Shown: positions 1 through 10,248, counted from the stretch's first letter. The stretch: 64,000 bases of DNA from Paulinella micropora (GCA_009731375.1 BJOX01000180.1:140616-204615), one strand, 5' to 3'. Numbers and translations are program-made. The notes: generated by a model not told the origin, from the sequence alone.

Positions 1-1549
1 TAACTCAACATACGAACCCGTTATTTGTATCGGATTCCAAGTCGCTGTTGCTGTCTTTTGTGCGGCAATCATTCCTATTTTTGTATCAAAGGCTATGCCA
101 ATGCAGTCAAAAGTAGTAGGATTGGACGAACCACTTACTTCCAAAGTTGATGTAAATTTTTTATTACCTGCTATGGTTTGGTCTCCTGTTAGTTTAACGA
201 CAGAAGTGTCAAGAGTAGAAACATCCACGCCATCAACAAGATTTACATTTGTTATGCTTTGACTTTTCATATCAATCCCCGCACTAGCATTTATTATACT
301 GCTAAATGTCTTAATACCCGATATGGTTTGGTCTCCTGTTAGTTTAACCACCGAAGTATCAAGAACAGAAACATCAACACCATCAACATTGCCTACATTC
401 GTAATAGCAAAACCACCCATATTTAAACTACCCGTCATAGCCACTGTGCCGTCCTTGGCCAGTTTAGTATCAGTGTATGCTTTTGTTGAAGCATCGCCAT
501 CGTTGAATGGTGCTGGAAGTCCGCTGATTGCTGTTGTGCCACTAAAATTTAAAACATTGCCTGTCAATGTTATCCCACTCCCCGTGGTAGAAGCAAGAAG
601 TATGGAAGAACCAACAATAGATAATGGATAGCCTGTTGCTCCACCTGCCTCCGACGAATAAATAGAACCCATATTATTGTTGTAATTGAAGAATAACTTA
701 CCTGTATTTAATGGATTTGAATCTTTTACACCCAAATAAGTAGTAAATATTTTATTCCCTGTTATAGTCTGGTCTCCCGTTAGTTTAACCACCGAAGTAT
801 CAAGAGCCGAAACATCAACACCATCAACATTACCGACATTTGCTACATTAAAACCTCCCATATTTAAATCTCCAAACATCATAGCGAGACCATCCAATCT
901 AAGAAAAGGTGAGTTTGTGTTTCTCCATTGCCCTGTGCTATAAATGAGTAGTTGGTTATTGGCGGGTGTACCCGTTATTGTAACATCGCTGTGTGTATCA
1001 ATTGAACCATCCGCGGAAACTTTATCATTATTATCTTCGTGCTCAGATATCCAAGTATCAACATCTTTCGTATTTAATAAATTAACTCCTGTTATATTCA
1101 AATTACCGCCCATACTAATATTGCCGAATTCATCAACATTTATCGGAAATGTTTTATTTACCCAGTTTATTGAATTATATGTTAGATAACTATTCATAGC
1201 CACTGGTGCTGTAATGACTACATCCGTTAATTTATCTAGTTCAAAGTCGCTTATATAACTTGAATTTAATGTAGCAAATGAAGTATTGCCCAACCCATCC
1301 GTTTTCAATACTTGATTAGCCGTGCCGTCCGCTATTGGTAAGTCCTATTCGTTATTAATTGACACATAACCAGTATCAGATATCAACAAAGAAGAGTTAT
1401 TATTTCGCGACGATATTGTTATGTCATCCGTTTTTGCTTGTATTGAGTTTGCTTCAATATGATCGCCATATAATACTCCATCAACTTCTAAATCCTCGTC
1501 TATTATCACAGAGCCAGTGATATGCCCACGGATTTCCTAAATGGTTCAT
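1..1549 (-). pseudogene. Fibre-like repeat protein, C-terminus beyond window, one in-frame stop
   Basis: The minus strand reads as one long coding-like frame built from repeats. The phrase VDGVDVS-x-LDTSVVKLTGDQT recurs three times (antisense of roughly 175-250, 320-400 and 765-840), with MGGF-type spacers between copies. Such TGDQTI-G-K-F repeats are seen in tail-fibre or adhesin-like proteins of phages and large viruses, so a trimeric surface fibre is the likeliest role; that is inference. The first ATG is the complement of 1547-1549. The repeat frame is offset from it within the first few codons, and an in-frame TAG lies at 1345-1347, so the copy is disrupted or carries sequencing errors. 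The frame is still open at base 1. It diverges from the gene at 1598. Confidence 0.6.
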
Positions 1550-1597
1550 ATTTTAATTCTATTATTTTATATTGTAGAATATATAGTTTAAAAAAAT
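1550..1597. promoter_or_regulatory. Short AT-rich divergent intergenic region
   Basis: Only 48 bases separate the start of the minus-strand fibre-like gene from the plus-strand ATG at 1598. The stretch is almost pure A/T and must carry any promoters for both genes. No precise site is claimed. Confidence 0.35.
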
Positions 1598-2227
1598 ATG
1601 AATATATTCGGCCGATTGCAAGAACAGCAGTCAATAGATACTAAAACTATTGCAATCACTGCTACCCCGACATTAACAAGAAACATTCAAAATGTGTATG
1701 TTGGTCTTGATCTTAGGTCGTGGATGGAAAGTTCCACATTCACTACTCTTTGCACGGGCGGTTATGGTAGCAAAACAATATCTAATTTAGGATATGGTTA
1801 TTTCATTAAAGTTGCTTTTCGCGGGTCTTTAAATTTGCCCGCCCCGTCTGGAATAGGAACCTTTCAGTTCTGGTTTCATAAAACGGACGGAACAAATGTT
1901 GATGACTTTTACAGCGAAGTGCTAAATTATACAACCGCCATTGAGTATAAGTATTTTGATTGTATATGGCTAATTCAAAGATACGGAGTCCAAATGAAAA
2001 TGATATGGTTAATGACTTGTCCAAATCCCGCGGATACTACCAATAATACAACAATACGAATTTCTGGAAATACGACTAATGAGGTTTTATTAACATATGC
2101 GACAGATGCTCCAATAACATTGGAAGTATATTATAAAACGGCATCTGCGGATTATGTATCTTTTAAACCATCATATTTTAATATTGATGTTATGAGAGAC
2201 ATAGCACTGACCGCCGCTTACACATGA
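1598..2227 (+). CDS. Hypothetical structural-type protein, 209 aa
   Basis: Intact ORF with ATG start and TGA stop. It is rich in Thr, Asn, Tyr and Phe, with alternating hydrophobic residues typical of beta-sandwich proteins. There is no signal peptide, membrane segment or recognised catalytic motif. It is transcribed divergently from the fibre-like gene and converges on, overlapping by a few bases, the gene ending at 2218. Its position beside a fibre-like gene suggests a virion surface or receptor-binding component, but that rests on context only. I do not recognise the family. Confidence 0.6.
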   Translation: MNIFGRLQEQQSIDTKTIAITATPTLTRNIQNVYVGLDLRSWMESSTFTTLCTGGYGSKTISNLGYGYFIKVAFRGSLNLPAPSGIGTFQFWFHKTDGTNVDDFYSEVLNYTTAIEYKYFDCIWLIQRYGVQMKMIWLMTCPNPADTTNNTTIRISGNTTNEVLLTYATDAPITLEVYYKTASADYVSFKPSYFNIDVMRDIALTAAYT

Positions 2228-2898
2228 AACCTGTCATACATATCTTTTAGTGTCGTGAGTTTGCCCTCGTGTTGAGATAAAACATCGCGGAAAAATGTCT
2301 TATAATCTAACTTACCATATTTAAGAATAGGGCGTTGGTCTGGTGGTATGTGTGCGTATCTACTCTCGTGCCATTTCTTCATATCCTCCTGTAATATGGT
2401 GCGGTCTTCCACTTTCATATACAAGAAGTTAAACGGGTCTTTTGATACTTTCAAATGTGCCGTTATTATTTCATAGCAACTATACCCGCTCTCGGGCGGA
2501 TTCCGCTTTGCTTTAATTGGCGTTTTCTTTTCCTTTGGTGGTGTGGGTTCCTCTTTCGTTTCTAAAACTAGTAATTCTTTTTTTGCTAATTCTTCTCCTA
2601 CATTGGTCTTGATTTCGGTAATACCAGTCTCCTTCAAATCACTTTCTTTAAAAGGCGTAAATTCTTCTGGTTCAAAGAATTTTTTCATCATATCAGAAGA
2701 AGGCAATACAACTTCAACATTACCGTCTACGGCGATAGCATCCGCTGTATCACCTTCTGGTGTTTGTTCGGGTCGGTATTTTTCGTAAAATGCGACGATA
2801 TCAGTTTTAAGCGATTTGCTTGTTGGTAGTTTTATATCGCTACTTAAATGAGTCCATTTTTCTATTTGGCTCAGATAATCTCTTTTAGTTGATGACAT
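2218..2898 (-). CDS. Uncharacterised viral-element protein (DYLsxIEKW family), 226 aa
   Basis: Start chosen at the ATG complementary to 2896-2898, giving the N-terminus MSSTKRDYLSQIEKW; the 16 upstream codons have no support. The N-terminal third (a DYL-x-x-IEKW motif, then a DIVAFYE-x-Y motif and an ETGITEIK-x-NVGEE motif) is clearly homologous to the truncated gene at 45739 in the Polinton-type element. The middle is a Pro/Lys/Glu linker. The C-terminal part (about residues 135-226) is a compact charged domain that the other copy lacks. Function unknown. The N-terminal motif might be a small helical, SAP-like DNA-binding segment, but this is speculation. A palindrome and a TATA-like box lie directly upstream. 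Confidence 0.7.
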   Translation of the reverse strand: MSSTKRDYLSQIEKWTHLSSDIKLPTSKSLKTDIVAFYEKYRPEQTPEGDTADAIAVDGNVEVVLPSSDMMKKFFEPEEFTPFKESDLKETGITEIKTNVGEELAKKELLVLETKEEPTPPKEKKTPIKAKRNPPESGYSCYEIITAHLKVSKDPFNFLYMKVEDRTILQEDMKKWHESRYAHIPPDQRPILKYGKLDYKTFFRDVLSQHEGKLTTLKDMYDRFHV

Positions 2899-2901
2899 GA
2901 T

Positions 2902-2938
2902 TTTGTTTTGGATTTCCAAAACAAAGATTATATATAAG
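2902..2938 (-). promoter_or_regulatory. TATA-like box and 11-bp-stem palindrome before ATG
   Basis: The complement of 2929-2938 reads CTTATATATA. Between it and the ATG lies a perfect inverted repeat, stems 2902-2912 and 2915-2925 (TTTGTTTTGGA and its complement) with a 2-base loop. It ends three bases before the start codon. The same CTTATATATA string lies upstream of other genes of this element. Confidence 0.5.
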
Positions 2939-2968
2939 CACAACAAAAAAAAATCCGTTTTATATTAT

Positions 2969-5422
2969 TTATTTCCAATATTGAAATTCTTCACTATACT
3001 CATCTCCTTCTTCATCAACTCCTGAACCAAAATCAAAATCAAATGTGTCGTCCTTTATGTATTCCCTTATGCTATCTCTGATTGATTGTATATTAATAGA
3101 AAACCTGTATTTTCTGTTGTTTTTACCTCCAGATTGTTTTGGTTTATCAACCCCCACATGTTTGAGTTGAGTATAGAAAGCGCCTTTATGATACGTAATT
3201 CCACTATCTGAACACCATGATTTATATTTATCACACAGATATTGTGCATCCATCTTAATTTCTCTATTTTCAACTTTTTCAAATTTTGCTTCAATAAATT
3301 CAATCATGAATTTAATACCCTTTGGAAGATTGTGCATTTTTTGTTCGGTCTTGTATTGAGTTTTATACGCGGTCATAACATTAATTTCTTCATACTTCCT
3401 TGTAGCAAAATATTCAAAGGCACATCTCATGAAATCATCATTACTTATTTCGTCAAATATTGGTTTAAAATAATCCTTATCATCAGCATGTGCTCCACTT
3501 AATCTATGTAAGGAATATCGTCTATCACTGCCTTCTATGTATAGTGTGTTTTCGTTGTTAGTATAAAACCAATATCTGGAGAAATGTTTCACTTTGTATT
3601 GCTTACTCCCCTTAGGTTCCACTATCTCATCTTTTTGGTCTATTTGACTTTTAAGACGATCGCTATTTGTAAAGGCTCCTCCTTTCTTTGGGAGTTCTTC
3701 AAACACTTTCAATATTTTATTGGAATACGCGACATTAAACTTTTCCATGTAGCGATTAAAATCTTTAATAACTACATGATTTTGTGATTCAAGAAGTCGC
3801 TCCATAAACTTTGACAACAACCCTTTACCAGTCCCCTGAACGGAATAGAATAAATGGCCTATACCTCGGTTCTTATTTGGCATTTGAATCATGTCCGCTA
3901 CGTGGTTTAAGAAGTTATTGTATTCCCCTTCGCCTTCAGTAGAGAAGTCTGTTTTCAAATGTTTATACAAATTGCTTTCCTCAAAGTTGTATTTTGTTGA
4001 AACACTATCAAATGGTACATTATCTAACGGGAAGCCCATAAATAAGTTCAATTTATTTGAATACTTATTCGGCACACCCACTCGTTTTAGATACGGGTAA
4101 AACATAAAATCATCATACCGTTTTACATTCCGTTTAAATATCTGATTATGGACGAAATCATTTCCAAATTGAGTGTATAACCACTGTTTCGCACTTGGTA
4201 ATTTCTTCGTTTCTTTACATTCACTGAGTTCTTTTATGTATTCGGGGTTGATTACAAAACATTCATAATCTAATGAAGATTTCATTGTTCCCACATCAAC
4301 CTGTACATAATATTCGGTCCTTTCTCCCGTTTCTTCGTCAATATCAAGGTTCAATGTCATTGCGCATTGTCCACCACCTCTAGTCACGATATTTATAGAT
4401 TTTAACCATTCATTTAATCTTTCTAGACTTGCTACATTCGGACCACAATCTTTAACATATACATTATCTATATCGCCAAAGTATTTAAGGCTTGGATATT
4501 CAAATGTCGCTACATCCTTCGGGATTGTTAAGCAATCAGTCATATCTTTTATTTTAAGGGCCATGTCGATATTTAATGTATCTTTAATGAATTTGGAACA
4601 TCCAATCAAATCGTATTCCTTTTTTTCCAACATCAACCCGTCAAAACATAGCACACAGGTTTCAGGATTTCCAAAATACGAAATCATCGCTTGTAAGATA
4701 TTATTCTCCATATCGCATAGAAGGGTATTCATGAAACTGGCTTGATGGTTGAAATTATCACCCTTAGCTATTCTCTTTTGTTTAATCCGTTCAAAGTCTT
4801 CCAAATAAGTATTTGCAAATTGAGTGTGTAAAGTTATCATTTCTTGTTTGAAATTGGTCAGGAATTTTGTCTTTTTCGTTAAAGAGTTATAATCTTTATT
4901 GCCACCATTGATAAGTGCCAGATAAATCTGTTTGGCCTTGTCTCTATCTACGGCTACTTCCTTACCTTCTTCAATCGTTGTAAGTTTCGTTAGTGTATTA
5001 ATAGCCTTGTCTCTATTTTTCACATACGATTTCAAATACTTACACTCAAAATTAAGCTTTTGGCATAAATGTAGCAGAATAACGGGGTGCGCATTAACCA
5101 TATCAATGTCCACATAATAATCATGTGCTATGGTGTTCCGTATTTTTCTTGGAATGTTCTGAAGTGATAATGACCCAACGGCGCAAAATCTACCTTTACC
5201 ATCATTTTGTCTATAAGTGACAACTATCTTGTCATTGAGAGAATTTTGAAGATACTTCTTTAATAGAGTAAAATGGTCAACTTCATCATATCGTTCCTTC
5301 CATACCAATTGTTTTTTGATATCTTCAAAATTATTCACTATAAAAGATAACTTATTTGAATTAAACCATTCTTCCTTTGTCAAGAATTTCGTGTCCAAAG
5401 CATTCTTAACATCGATGTTCAT
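2969..5422 (-). CDS. TVpol-like polymerase fused to superfamily-3 helicase, 817 aa
   Basis: Replication protein of a virus-like element. The N-terminal half has family-A-like polymerase motifs: DIDMVNAHP at residues 105-113 (motif A type), a KQIYLALINGG segment near 165-175 and CFDGLML at 259-265 (motif C type, with the catalytic Asp). This is the arrangement described for transpoviron/virophage TVpol proteins. The C-terminal half is an SF3 helicase: Walker A GTGKG at 530-534, acidic Walker B VFEE at 573-576, motif C FYTNNEN at 619-625 and downstream basic residues including DRR. The order polymerase then S3H, and the length, fit TVpol-S3H fusions of polinton-like viruses and virophages. The frame is fully open with no decay, unlike element B. 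A TATA-like box sits at 5480-5489. The family call is strong; the claim of current activity is not tested. Confidence 0.8.
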   Translation of the reverse strand: MNIDVKNALDTKFLTKEEWFNSNKLSFIVNNFEDIKKQLVWKERYDEVDHFTLLKKYLQNSLNDKIVVTYRQNDGKGRFCAVGSLSLQNIPRKIRNTIAHDYYVDIDMVNAHPVILLHLCQKLNFECKYLKSYVKNRDKAINTLTKLTTIEEGKEVAVDRDKAKQIYLALINGGNKDYNSLTKKTKFLTNFKQEMITLHTQFANTYLEDFERIKQKRIAKGDNFNHQASFMNTLLCDMENNILQAMISYFGNPETCVLCFDGLMLEKKEYDLIGCSKFIKDTLNIDMALKIKDMTDCLTIPKDVATFEYPSLKYFGDIDNVYVKDCGPNVASLERLNEWLKSINIVTRGGGQCAMTLNLDIDEETGERTEYYVQVDVGTMKSSLDYECFVINPEYIKELSECKETKKLPSAKQWLYTQFGNDFVHNQIFKRNVKRYDDFMFYPYLKRVGVPNKYSNKLNLFMGFPLDNVPFDSVSTKYNFEESNLYKHLKTDFSTEGEGEYNNFLNHVADMIQMPNKNRGIGHLFYSVQGTGKGLLSKFMERLLESQNHVVIKDFNRYMEKFNVAYSNKILKVFEELPKKGGAFTNSDRLKSQIDQKDEIVEPKGSKQYKVKHFSRYWFYTNNENTLYIEGSDRRYSLHRLSGAHADDKDYFKPIFDEISNDDFMRCAFEYFATRKYEEINVMTAYKTQYKTEQKMHNLPKGIKFMIEFIEAKFEKVENREIKMDAQYLCDKYKSWCSDSGITYHKGAFYTQLKHVGVDKPKQSGGKNNRKYRFSINIQSIRDSIREYIKDDTFDFDFGSGVDEEGDEYSEEFQYWK

Positions 5423-5559
5423 ATTTTTTTGCGTTTATTTTTTTTTGTTGAGTAATAATTCGTGTGTCCTTATGGATACTATATATAAGTAAATATTTTA
5501 TCCTTAACATAAAATTAAAATCATTAAGAAAAATTAAATTAAAAAAATATCTTTTTGCT
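5423..5559 (-). promoter_or_regulatory. Upstream region with TATATATAAG box
   Basis: The complement of 5480-5489 gives CTTATATATA, about 60 bases before the ATG at 5422. It is followed by a GGACACACGA string that also follows the TATA-like box at 41133 in element B. The remainder of the interval is AT-rich. Confidence 0.45.
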
Positions 5560-6309
5560 TTACATATTTATCAATTTTGGTGTTTTTACTTTCTTAATGA
5601 ATGTATAGTTCTCGCCTTTTGGATTAGAATTTGTTATAACACGCAACATTAGTATGTAATATTCTTTTGGTATGACTTGGTTATTCGCACTATCTTTTAA
5701 CACTGTTAGTTGATATCTGCCATATCTATTATTTCTCCACATCGGGTTGTATGTGCCTTTTATATTATCACTTATCTCCTTCGCTATTTTAGTGCTACAT
5801 TCGTGGGTTCTGTCTGGGATATGAAATATGTAATGTCCTTTATCATTAATATTTATGAATTTCGCAATAATTACTTTAAACTCTGTTCTCCATTTGCTTG
5901 CTTCATAATTTTTATAACTATTTTCAATTGCTTCTCTTTTTTTAAGTTCTGCTTCTCTTGTCTTCGTTTCTTCCATATATTCGTCTAGTTTTAATAATCG
6001 GCCCCACTCGTTTAGAAAACTATTGACTTGATTTATTTTTGCTTTTACAGTGTCTTGTTCAAGTTCCATCTTAATGGTTTTAATTTCTGTCTTTATGTCG
6101 TTTATTCTGGTGGTTTTACTATTATTGGTAATGATATGAGTTTTTCCCTCACCTTTCATTATCTTTGATTCCTTTTTGATCGCTTCATGTGGTGGCTTTT
6201 TATCATCACTCCCTCCATATATAATTCTTTCAAGATCTAGATATCTAAGTTCTAAAATCCTTATTTTACACCTATATTTATTGCACATTTCTGTATCATA
6301 TCCAAACAT
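5560..6309 (-). CDS. Hypothetical charged coiled-coil protein, about 249 aa
   Basis: Open frame extending upstream to about 6342, but the only ATG near the start is the complement of 6307-6309, so that start is used. The middle (roughly residues 50-140) is rich in Lys, Glu and Ile and predicts a long helix or coiled coil. The C-terminal 100 residues look globular, with aromatic residues and an HIPDRTHEC segment. No catalytic motif is recognised. It is packed head to tail behind the zinc-binding gene at 6335, with near overlap, consistent with a compact viral gene array. Function unknown. Confidence 0.6.
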   Translation of the reverse strand: MFGYDTEMCNKYRCKIRILELRYLDLERIIYGGSDDKKPPHEAIKKESKIMKGEGKTHIITNNSKTTRINDIKTEIKTIKMELEQDTVKAKINQVNSFLNEWGRLLKLDEYMEETKTREAELKKREAIENSYKNYEASKWRTEFKVIIAKFININDKGHYIFHIPDRTHECSTKIAKEISDNIKGTYNPMWRNNRYGRYQLTVLKDSANNQVIPKEYYILMLRVITNSNPKGENYTFIKKVKTPKLINM

Positions 6310-6334
6310 GGTCCCATGTTCTTTTTTTAGAAGA

Positions 6335-6742
6335 TCAATCAATCTTAATTTTAATTTCTGGTAGTTCCATTTTGTAATAACATGAATAATGTGCCGATTG
6401 TAAACTATGTACGCCTTCTACGATCACATTTTGACATATCACGCATTGTCTTTTCTTCATATATTCCAATGGTTCTTCACTTTCGCAATTTCTAACTTTA
6501 TAGAAATGATTGTAAGAACACGCCGCACCCACATAGATTACATAATGATCCCAGTAGTATGGATAAGCTCTTGTAATTGGTTTATTACATAAACATCTGT
6601 TTATGTTGTTTAAGTTATCAAACCTCTCGCACATTTCAATGTCTGCTGGTTTCCATGATCCTTTGTCAGGCTGTATTTTGGATAATGTTTGTACAATCAT
6701 GATCCGGGCCTCGGCCGTTGTCTTCGCCATTTGTTTCAACAT
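6335..6742 (-). CDS. Small cysteine/histidine zinc-binding protein
   Basis: The frame opens at 6787, but a TATA-like box at 6758-6767 argues for initiation at the ATG complementary to 6740-6742 or 6728-6730. From the latter start, paired ligands are visible: C46/C48, C71/H75, C96-x-x-C99 and H114-x-x-C117, suggesting one or two zinc sites. The C-terminal C-x-x-C and H-x-x-C arrangement resembles a zinc ribbon or RING-like fold, without a firm family. It is probably a DNA- or protein-binding accessory factor of the element. It overlaps the 3' end of the next upstream gene. Confidence 0.55.
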   Translation of the reverse strand: MLKQMAKTTAEARIMIVQTLSKIQPDKGSWKPADIEMCERFDNLNNINRCLCNKPITRAYPYYWDHYVIYVGAACSYNHFYKVRNCESEEPLEYMKKRQCVICQNVIVEGVHSLQSAHYSCYYKMELPEIKIKID

Positions 6743-6956
6743 TTGTCTTATGTATTGTATATATAAGAATATTATTATCTTTAACATGTTTTCTTTTTGA
6801 TTTTTTCTTTAATAAAGTAACTTCCCGATTTTCATTATAATATCGTTTGCTCGCATCACGATACACTTGGGGTTTACTCTTCGCATATTTCCTCGCGGAT
6901 TTTCTATGTGCTTCCTTTCGCTCTTCTTCAGTGAGATATTTTCTTGGCGGTGCCAT
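6666..6956 (-). CDS. Small basic protein with RKYLTEEERKEAHRK N-terminus, 96 aa
   Basis: The N-terminal 45 residues (MAPPRKYLTEEERKEAHRK, then Arg/Lys/Tyr-rich helix) resemble short basic helical proteins frequent in large DNA viruses and their parasites, often next to HNH or zinc-finger proteins. The C-terminal half runs across the promoter and first codons of the downstream gene and is compositionally different, so the real protein may be shorter or frameshifted. Probably nucleic-acid binding; exact role unknown. Confidence 0.45.
   Translation of the reverse strand: MAPPRKYLTEEERKEAHRKSARKYAKSKPQVYRDASKRYYNENREVTLLKKKSKRKHVKDNNILIYTIHKTNVETNGEDNGRGPDHDCTNIIQNTA
6758..6767 (-). promoter_or_regulatory. 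CTTATATATA promoter-like box
   Basis: Same decamer, same orientation relative to the downstream gene, as at 2929-2938 and 5480-5489. It lies 16-28 bases before the candidate ATGs of the zinc-binding gene. Confidence 0.45.
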
Positions 6957-7730
6957 TTGGTCTTATGTATTATATTATATTAATTAATTATTTTAAATCA
7001 AAATTAAACATTTTTTTTCGGACACGGCTGAAGTCGGTTGGTTATGGCCCTTATATGGTCCTCCATGAAGACCTTCTAATTTTTTCGGACCCCATTAAAA
7101 AAAAAGGATTTTATATCAAAAAATGAGGACGACTTATAAGCGGATTTCCAATGAAATTCTATTTACTATTTACTTTATTATTTTACTTACTTATTTTGAA
7201 TGAATTTTAATGAAAATATAAATAAATAAAGATATAATATAAAGAGATTTATTGAATAAAACAACTTATAGCATATCCTTAAAAATTTACTTAAAACTTA
7301 AATTTTTGACGGGCCAATTGAATTTTTTTTAAATATAAAATAACTTTTTTGTCCAGTCAATAGAACCTAACCCAAAAATAAGTAAGTTTTTTCGGACCCC
7401 TTTTTAAGCCTCATTTATTTATAAAAACTCTTACTATTAATTTCAAAGAACTTAAAACTTATTTCTGGAAAAAAGGGGACTTTTTGCTCAAATCAATAAT
7501 AAGACTTATTATAGATAAAATAACACTCCTATTAAAAAGAGACTAAAAATAAAAAAGGGATGAGATCCAAAAAAAGTTATCTTTTTTTAAGTTTTTTCCA
7601 AAAAAATTTAGATTTTTTCAAACTTTTTTGGAAAAAAAAATATAAACATTTCAAAAAAAAGGACTTTGAAAAAAAAGAAGGATACTTTATAAGAGTTATT
7701 TCATTATATCTAGCCTTGCTACCTTACCAC
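6957..7730. other. AT-rich intergenic region with repeated TTTTTTCGGACCCC
   Basis: No convincing gene. The string TTTTTTCGGACCCC recurs at about 7082 and 7388, with a variant near 7014. Long A/T runs dominate. Predicted ORFs here are low-complexity Lys/Phe translations. Confidence 0.5.
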
Positions 7731-7955
7731 CTACACCCCACATTCCTTGCAACAATAAACACCCCTATAACGTCCGCGGATGTAGTTTGAACCACAGGTG
7801 TGGCAATAGTGTTTATACCTAGCCCTCTCTGTCGCACCCCTTACCCTACAATCACTGCACGTTTTCAACCTCCGTCCCTTGTCATTCAAGAATTGTACGG
7901 GCAGTCTCCAACATTTACACTTCCCGCACTTCTCGTGTTTTATTTCTTCCGTCAT
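7731..7955 (-). CDS. Small double zinc-ribbon protein, 74 aa
   Basis: ATG is the complement of 7953-7955. First zinc site: C10-x-x-C13 with C33-x-x-C36 around the phrase LPVQFLNDKGRRLKTC. Second: C51-x-x-C54 with C68/C69 and C72. The first half matches a short zinc-finger type common in giant viruses and polinton-like elements, where CxxC is followed by a Phe-Leu and a Lys-rich turn before the second CxxC. It is the last gene before the inverted repeat. A TATATAAA box lies about 10-20 bases upstream. Role probably regulatory; not established. Confidence 0.6.
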   Translation of the reverse strand: MTEEIKHEKCGKCKCWRLPVQFLNDKGRRLKTCSDCRVRGATERARYKHYCHTCGSNYIRGRYRGVYCCKECGV

Positions 7956-8120
7956 ATTATTCCTTTTATATATTGTTTATATGTCTCTAACATATAAATT
8001 AGCAAAATAATATCGTTAGTACTTTTACCGCGCCACCAATTTTTGGACAACGGGATCACTTTTGTCATTTTGTCAAAAGCAAAAAGCAAATTGTTCTCCT
8101 TTTGTATGTTTACCTTAATA

Positions 8121-8652
8121 GTGTGGGCTACCGCCGCGTCCATTAGTGTGGGCTACCGCCGCGTCCCCCATTTGTTGTGGTTTGATGATCATTTATGTGT
8201 TGCGGACATGTCTATTCAAGTATTAAAAACAAGCACAGAAAAGACGAAAAACACACACATGAAGACAGAAAACACACCTTTGTTTTACAAAAACACACAT
8301 AGATTTTACCAAAATACGACAAACTAAGCACACTAAGAGAGATTTGGACAAAATAACGACAATTTTATATAAATGAAATTTAATATATATTTTTTAGAAT
8401 AAAAAATATAAAATTGTCGTTATTTTGTCCAAATCTCTCTTAGTGTGCTTAGTTTGTCGTATTTTGGTAAAATCTATGTGTGTTTTTGTAAAACAAAGGT
8501 GTGTTTTCTGTCTTCATGTGTGTGTTTTTCGTCTTTTCTGTGCTTGTTTTTAATACTTGAATAGACATGTCCGCAACACATAAATGATCATCAAACCACA
8601 ACAAATGGACACGGCGGTAGCCCACACTAATGGACGCGACGGTAGCCCACAC
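8121..8652. repeat. Large inverted repeat, about 250-bp arms, AT-rich centre
   Basis: The left arm (8121-8370) and right arm (8407-8652) are near-perfect reverse complements around a 36-base AT-only centre. The inner 150 bases look identical by eye; scattered substitutions and a short indel appear outward, where both arms carry a twofold direct repeat beginning GTGTGGGCTACCG. Weaker symmetry continues to about 8073 and 8691. It may be a terminal-inverted-repeat junction or concatemer palindrome of the viral element to its left, or an independent fold-back. ORFs predicted in the arms mirror each other and are not genes. Confidence 0.8.
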
Positions 8653-8691
8653 GATTAAGGAAAAAAAGAGTTTTACTTTTTTGCTTTTCTC

Positions 8692-8701
8692 NNNNNNNNN
8701 N
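8692..8701. other. Assembly gap (10 N)
   Basis: Ten N immediately outside the right arm of the inverted repeat, followed by an (ACA)n-like stretch and unique sequence. Confidence 0.95.
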
Positions 8702-8829
8702 ACAACAACGACAACAACGACAACAACAGACGGGCTATCGCACCGGTTCTGTGATGGTTTCCTTATGCTCTGCTGAGTCGGCGGTTGCCAGCAACAAAGA
8801 GGCTTCACGTCGCAGCTGCGTGCAATCAG

Positions 8830-8969
8830 TACATCGATAAACCGATATATCAATCAATAGTAATACATGGATCGATTTCAATCGATCGATCATGCAAGCA
8901 AGCAATCAAGCAAGCAAGCAAGCAAGCAATCATTCGATCGATCAATCGATCAATCAATCAATCAATCAT

Positions 8970-9005
<36 letters not shown>

Positions 9006-9030
9006 CAGATAGATAGACAGATAGATAGAC

Positions 9031-9084
<54 letters not shown>

Positions 9085-9147
9085 GGTAAAAACCTGTGAA
9101 TGCGTATCGATCCCGGGGTCACCTGCTGGGCTATCTACTGCGCGCGC

Positions 9148-9224
<77 letters not shown>

Positions 9225-9330
9225 GGATGGATGGATGGATGGATGGATAGATAGATAGACACATAGATGGATAGATAGATAGATTAGATAGATAGATAGA
9301 TAGATAGATAGATACATGGATAGATGCATG

Positions 9331-9369
<39 letters not shown>

Positions 9370-9452
9370 GGATAGATGGATGGATAGATGGATAGATGGA
9401 TGGATAGATGGATAGATAGATAGATGGATAGATAGATGGATGGATGGATGGA

Positions 9453-9493
<41 letters not shown>

Positions 9494-9524
9494 ATCTGAT
9501 AGATAGATAGAAAGATAGATAGAT

Positions 9525-9580
<56 letters not shown>

Positions 9581-9740
9581 CGGATAAACCTGCCGGAACC
9601 TCCACTGCACGCACTAATAGCACATACATACATACATACATGCATACAGTACCACCGGGATCTCTACTACGCGCACTAATAGACCAATTAATACAATGTC
9701 TGTTTGTCTGTATGCATGTCTGTATCTATATGACTCTCTT

Positions 9741-9789
<49 letters not shown>

Positions 9790-9842
9790 TAACATTCCAC
9801 AACGTACCAAGTCGTGCGCTATGGCCGCCAAACCCGGCGTGC

Positions 9843-9894
<52 letters not shown>

Positions 9895-9917
9895 CCTATC
9901 TATCTATCTATCTATCC

Positions 9918-9970
<53 letters not shown>

Positions 9971-10003
9971 ATCTATATTATCTATCTACATATCTATCTA
10001 CAC

Positions 10004-10068
<65 letters not shown>

Positions 10069-10070
10069 CA

Positions 10071-10131
<61 letters not shown>

Positions 10132-10194
10132 GTCTATCTATCTATCTGTCTGTCTATCCATCCATCCATCCATTCATCTATCTATCTACCTATG

Positions 10195-10246
<52 letters not shown>

Positions 10247-10248
10247 TC

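Noticed and set aside
323-1189. Plus-strand ORFs of 102 and 81 aa
   Set aside because: They are antisense to the fibre-like repeat gene and mirror its repeats.
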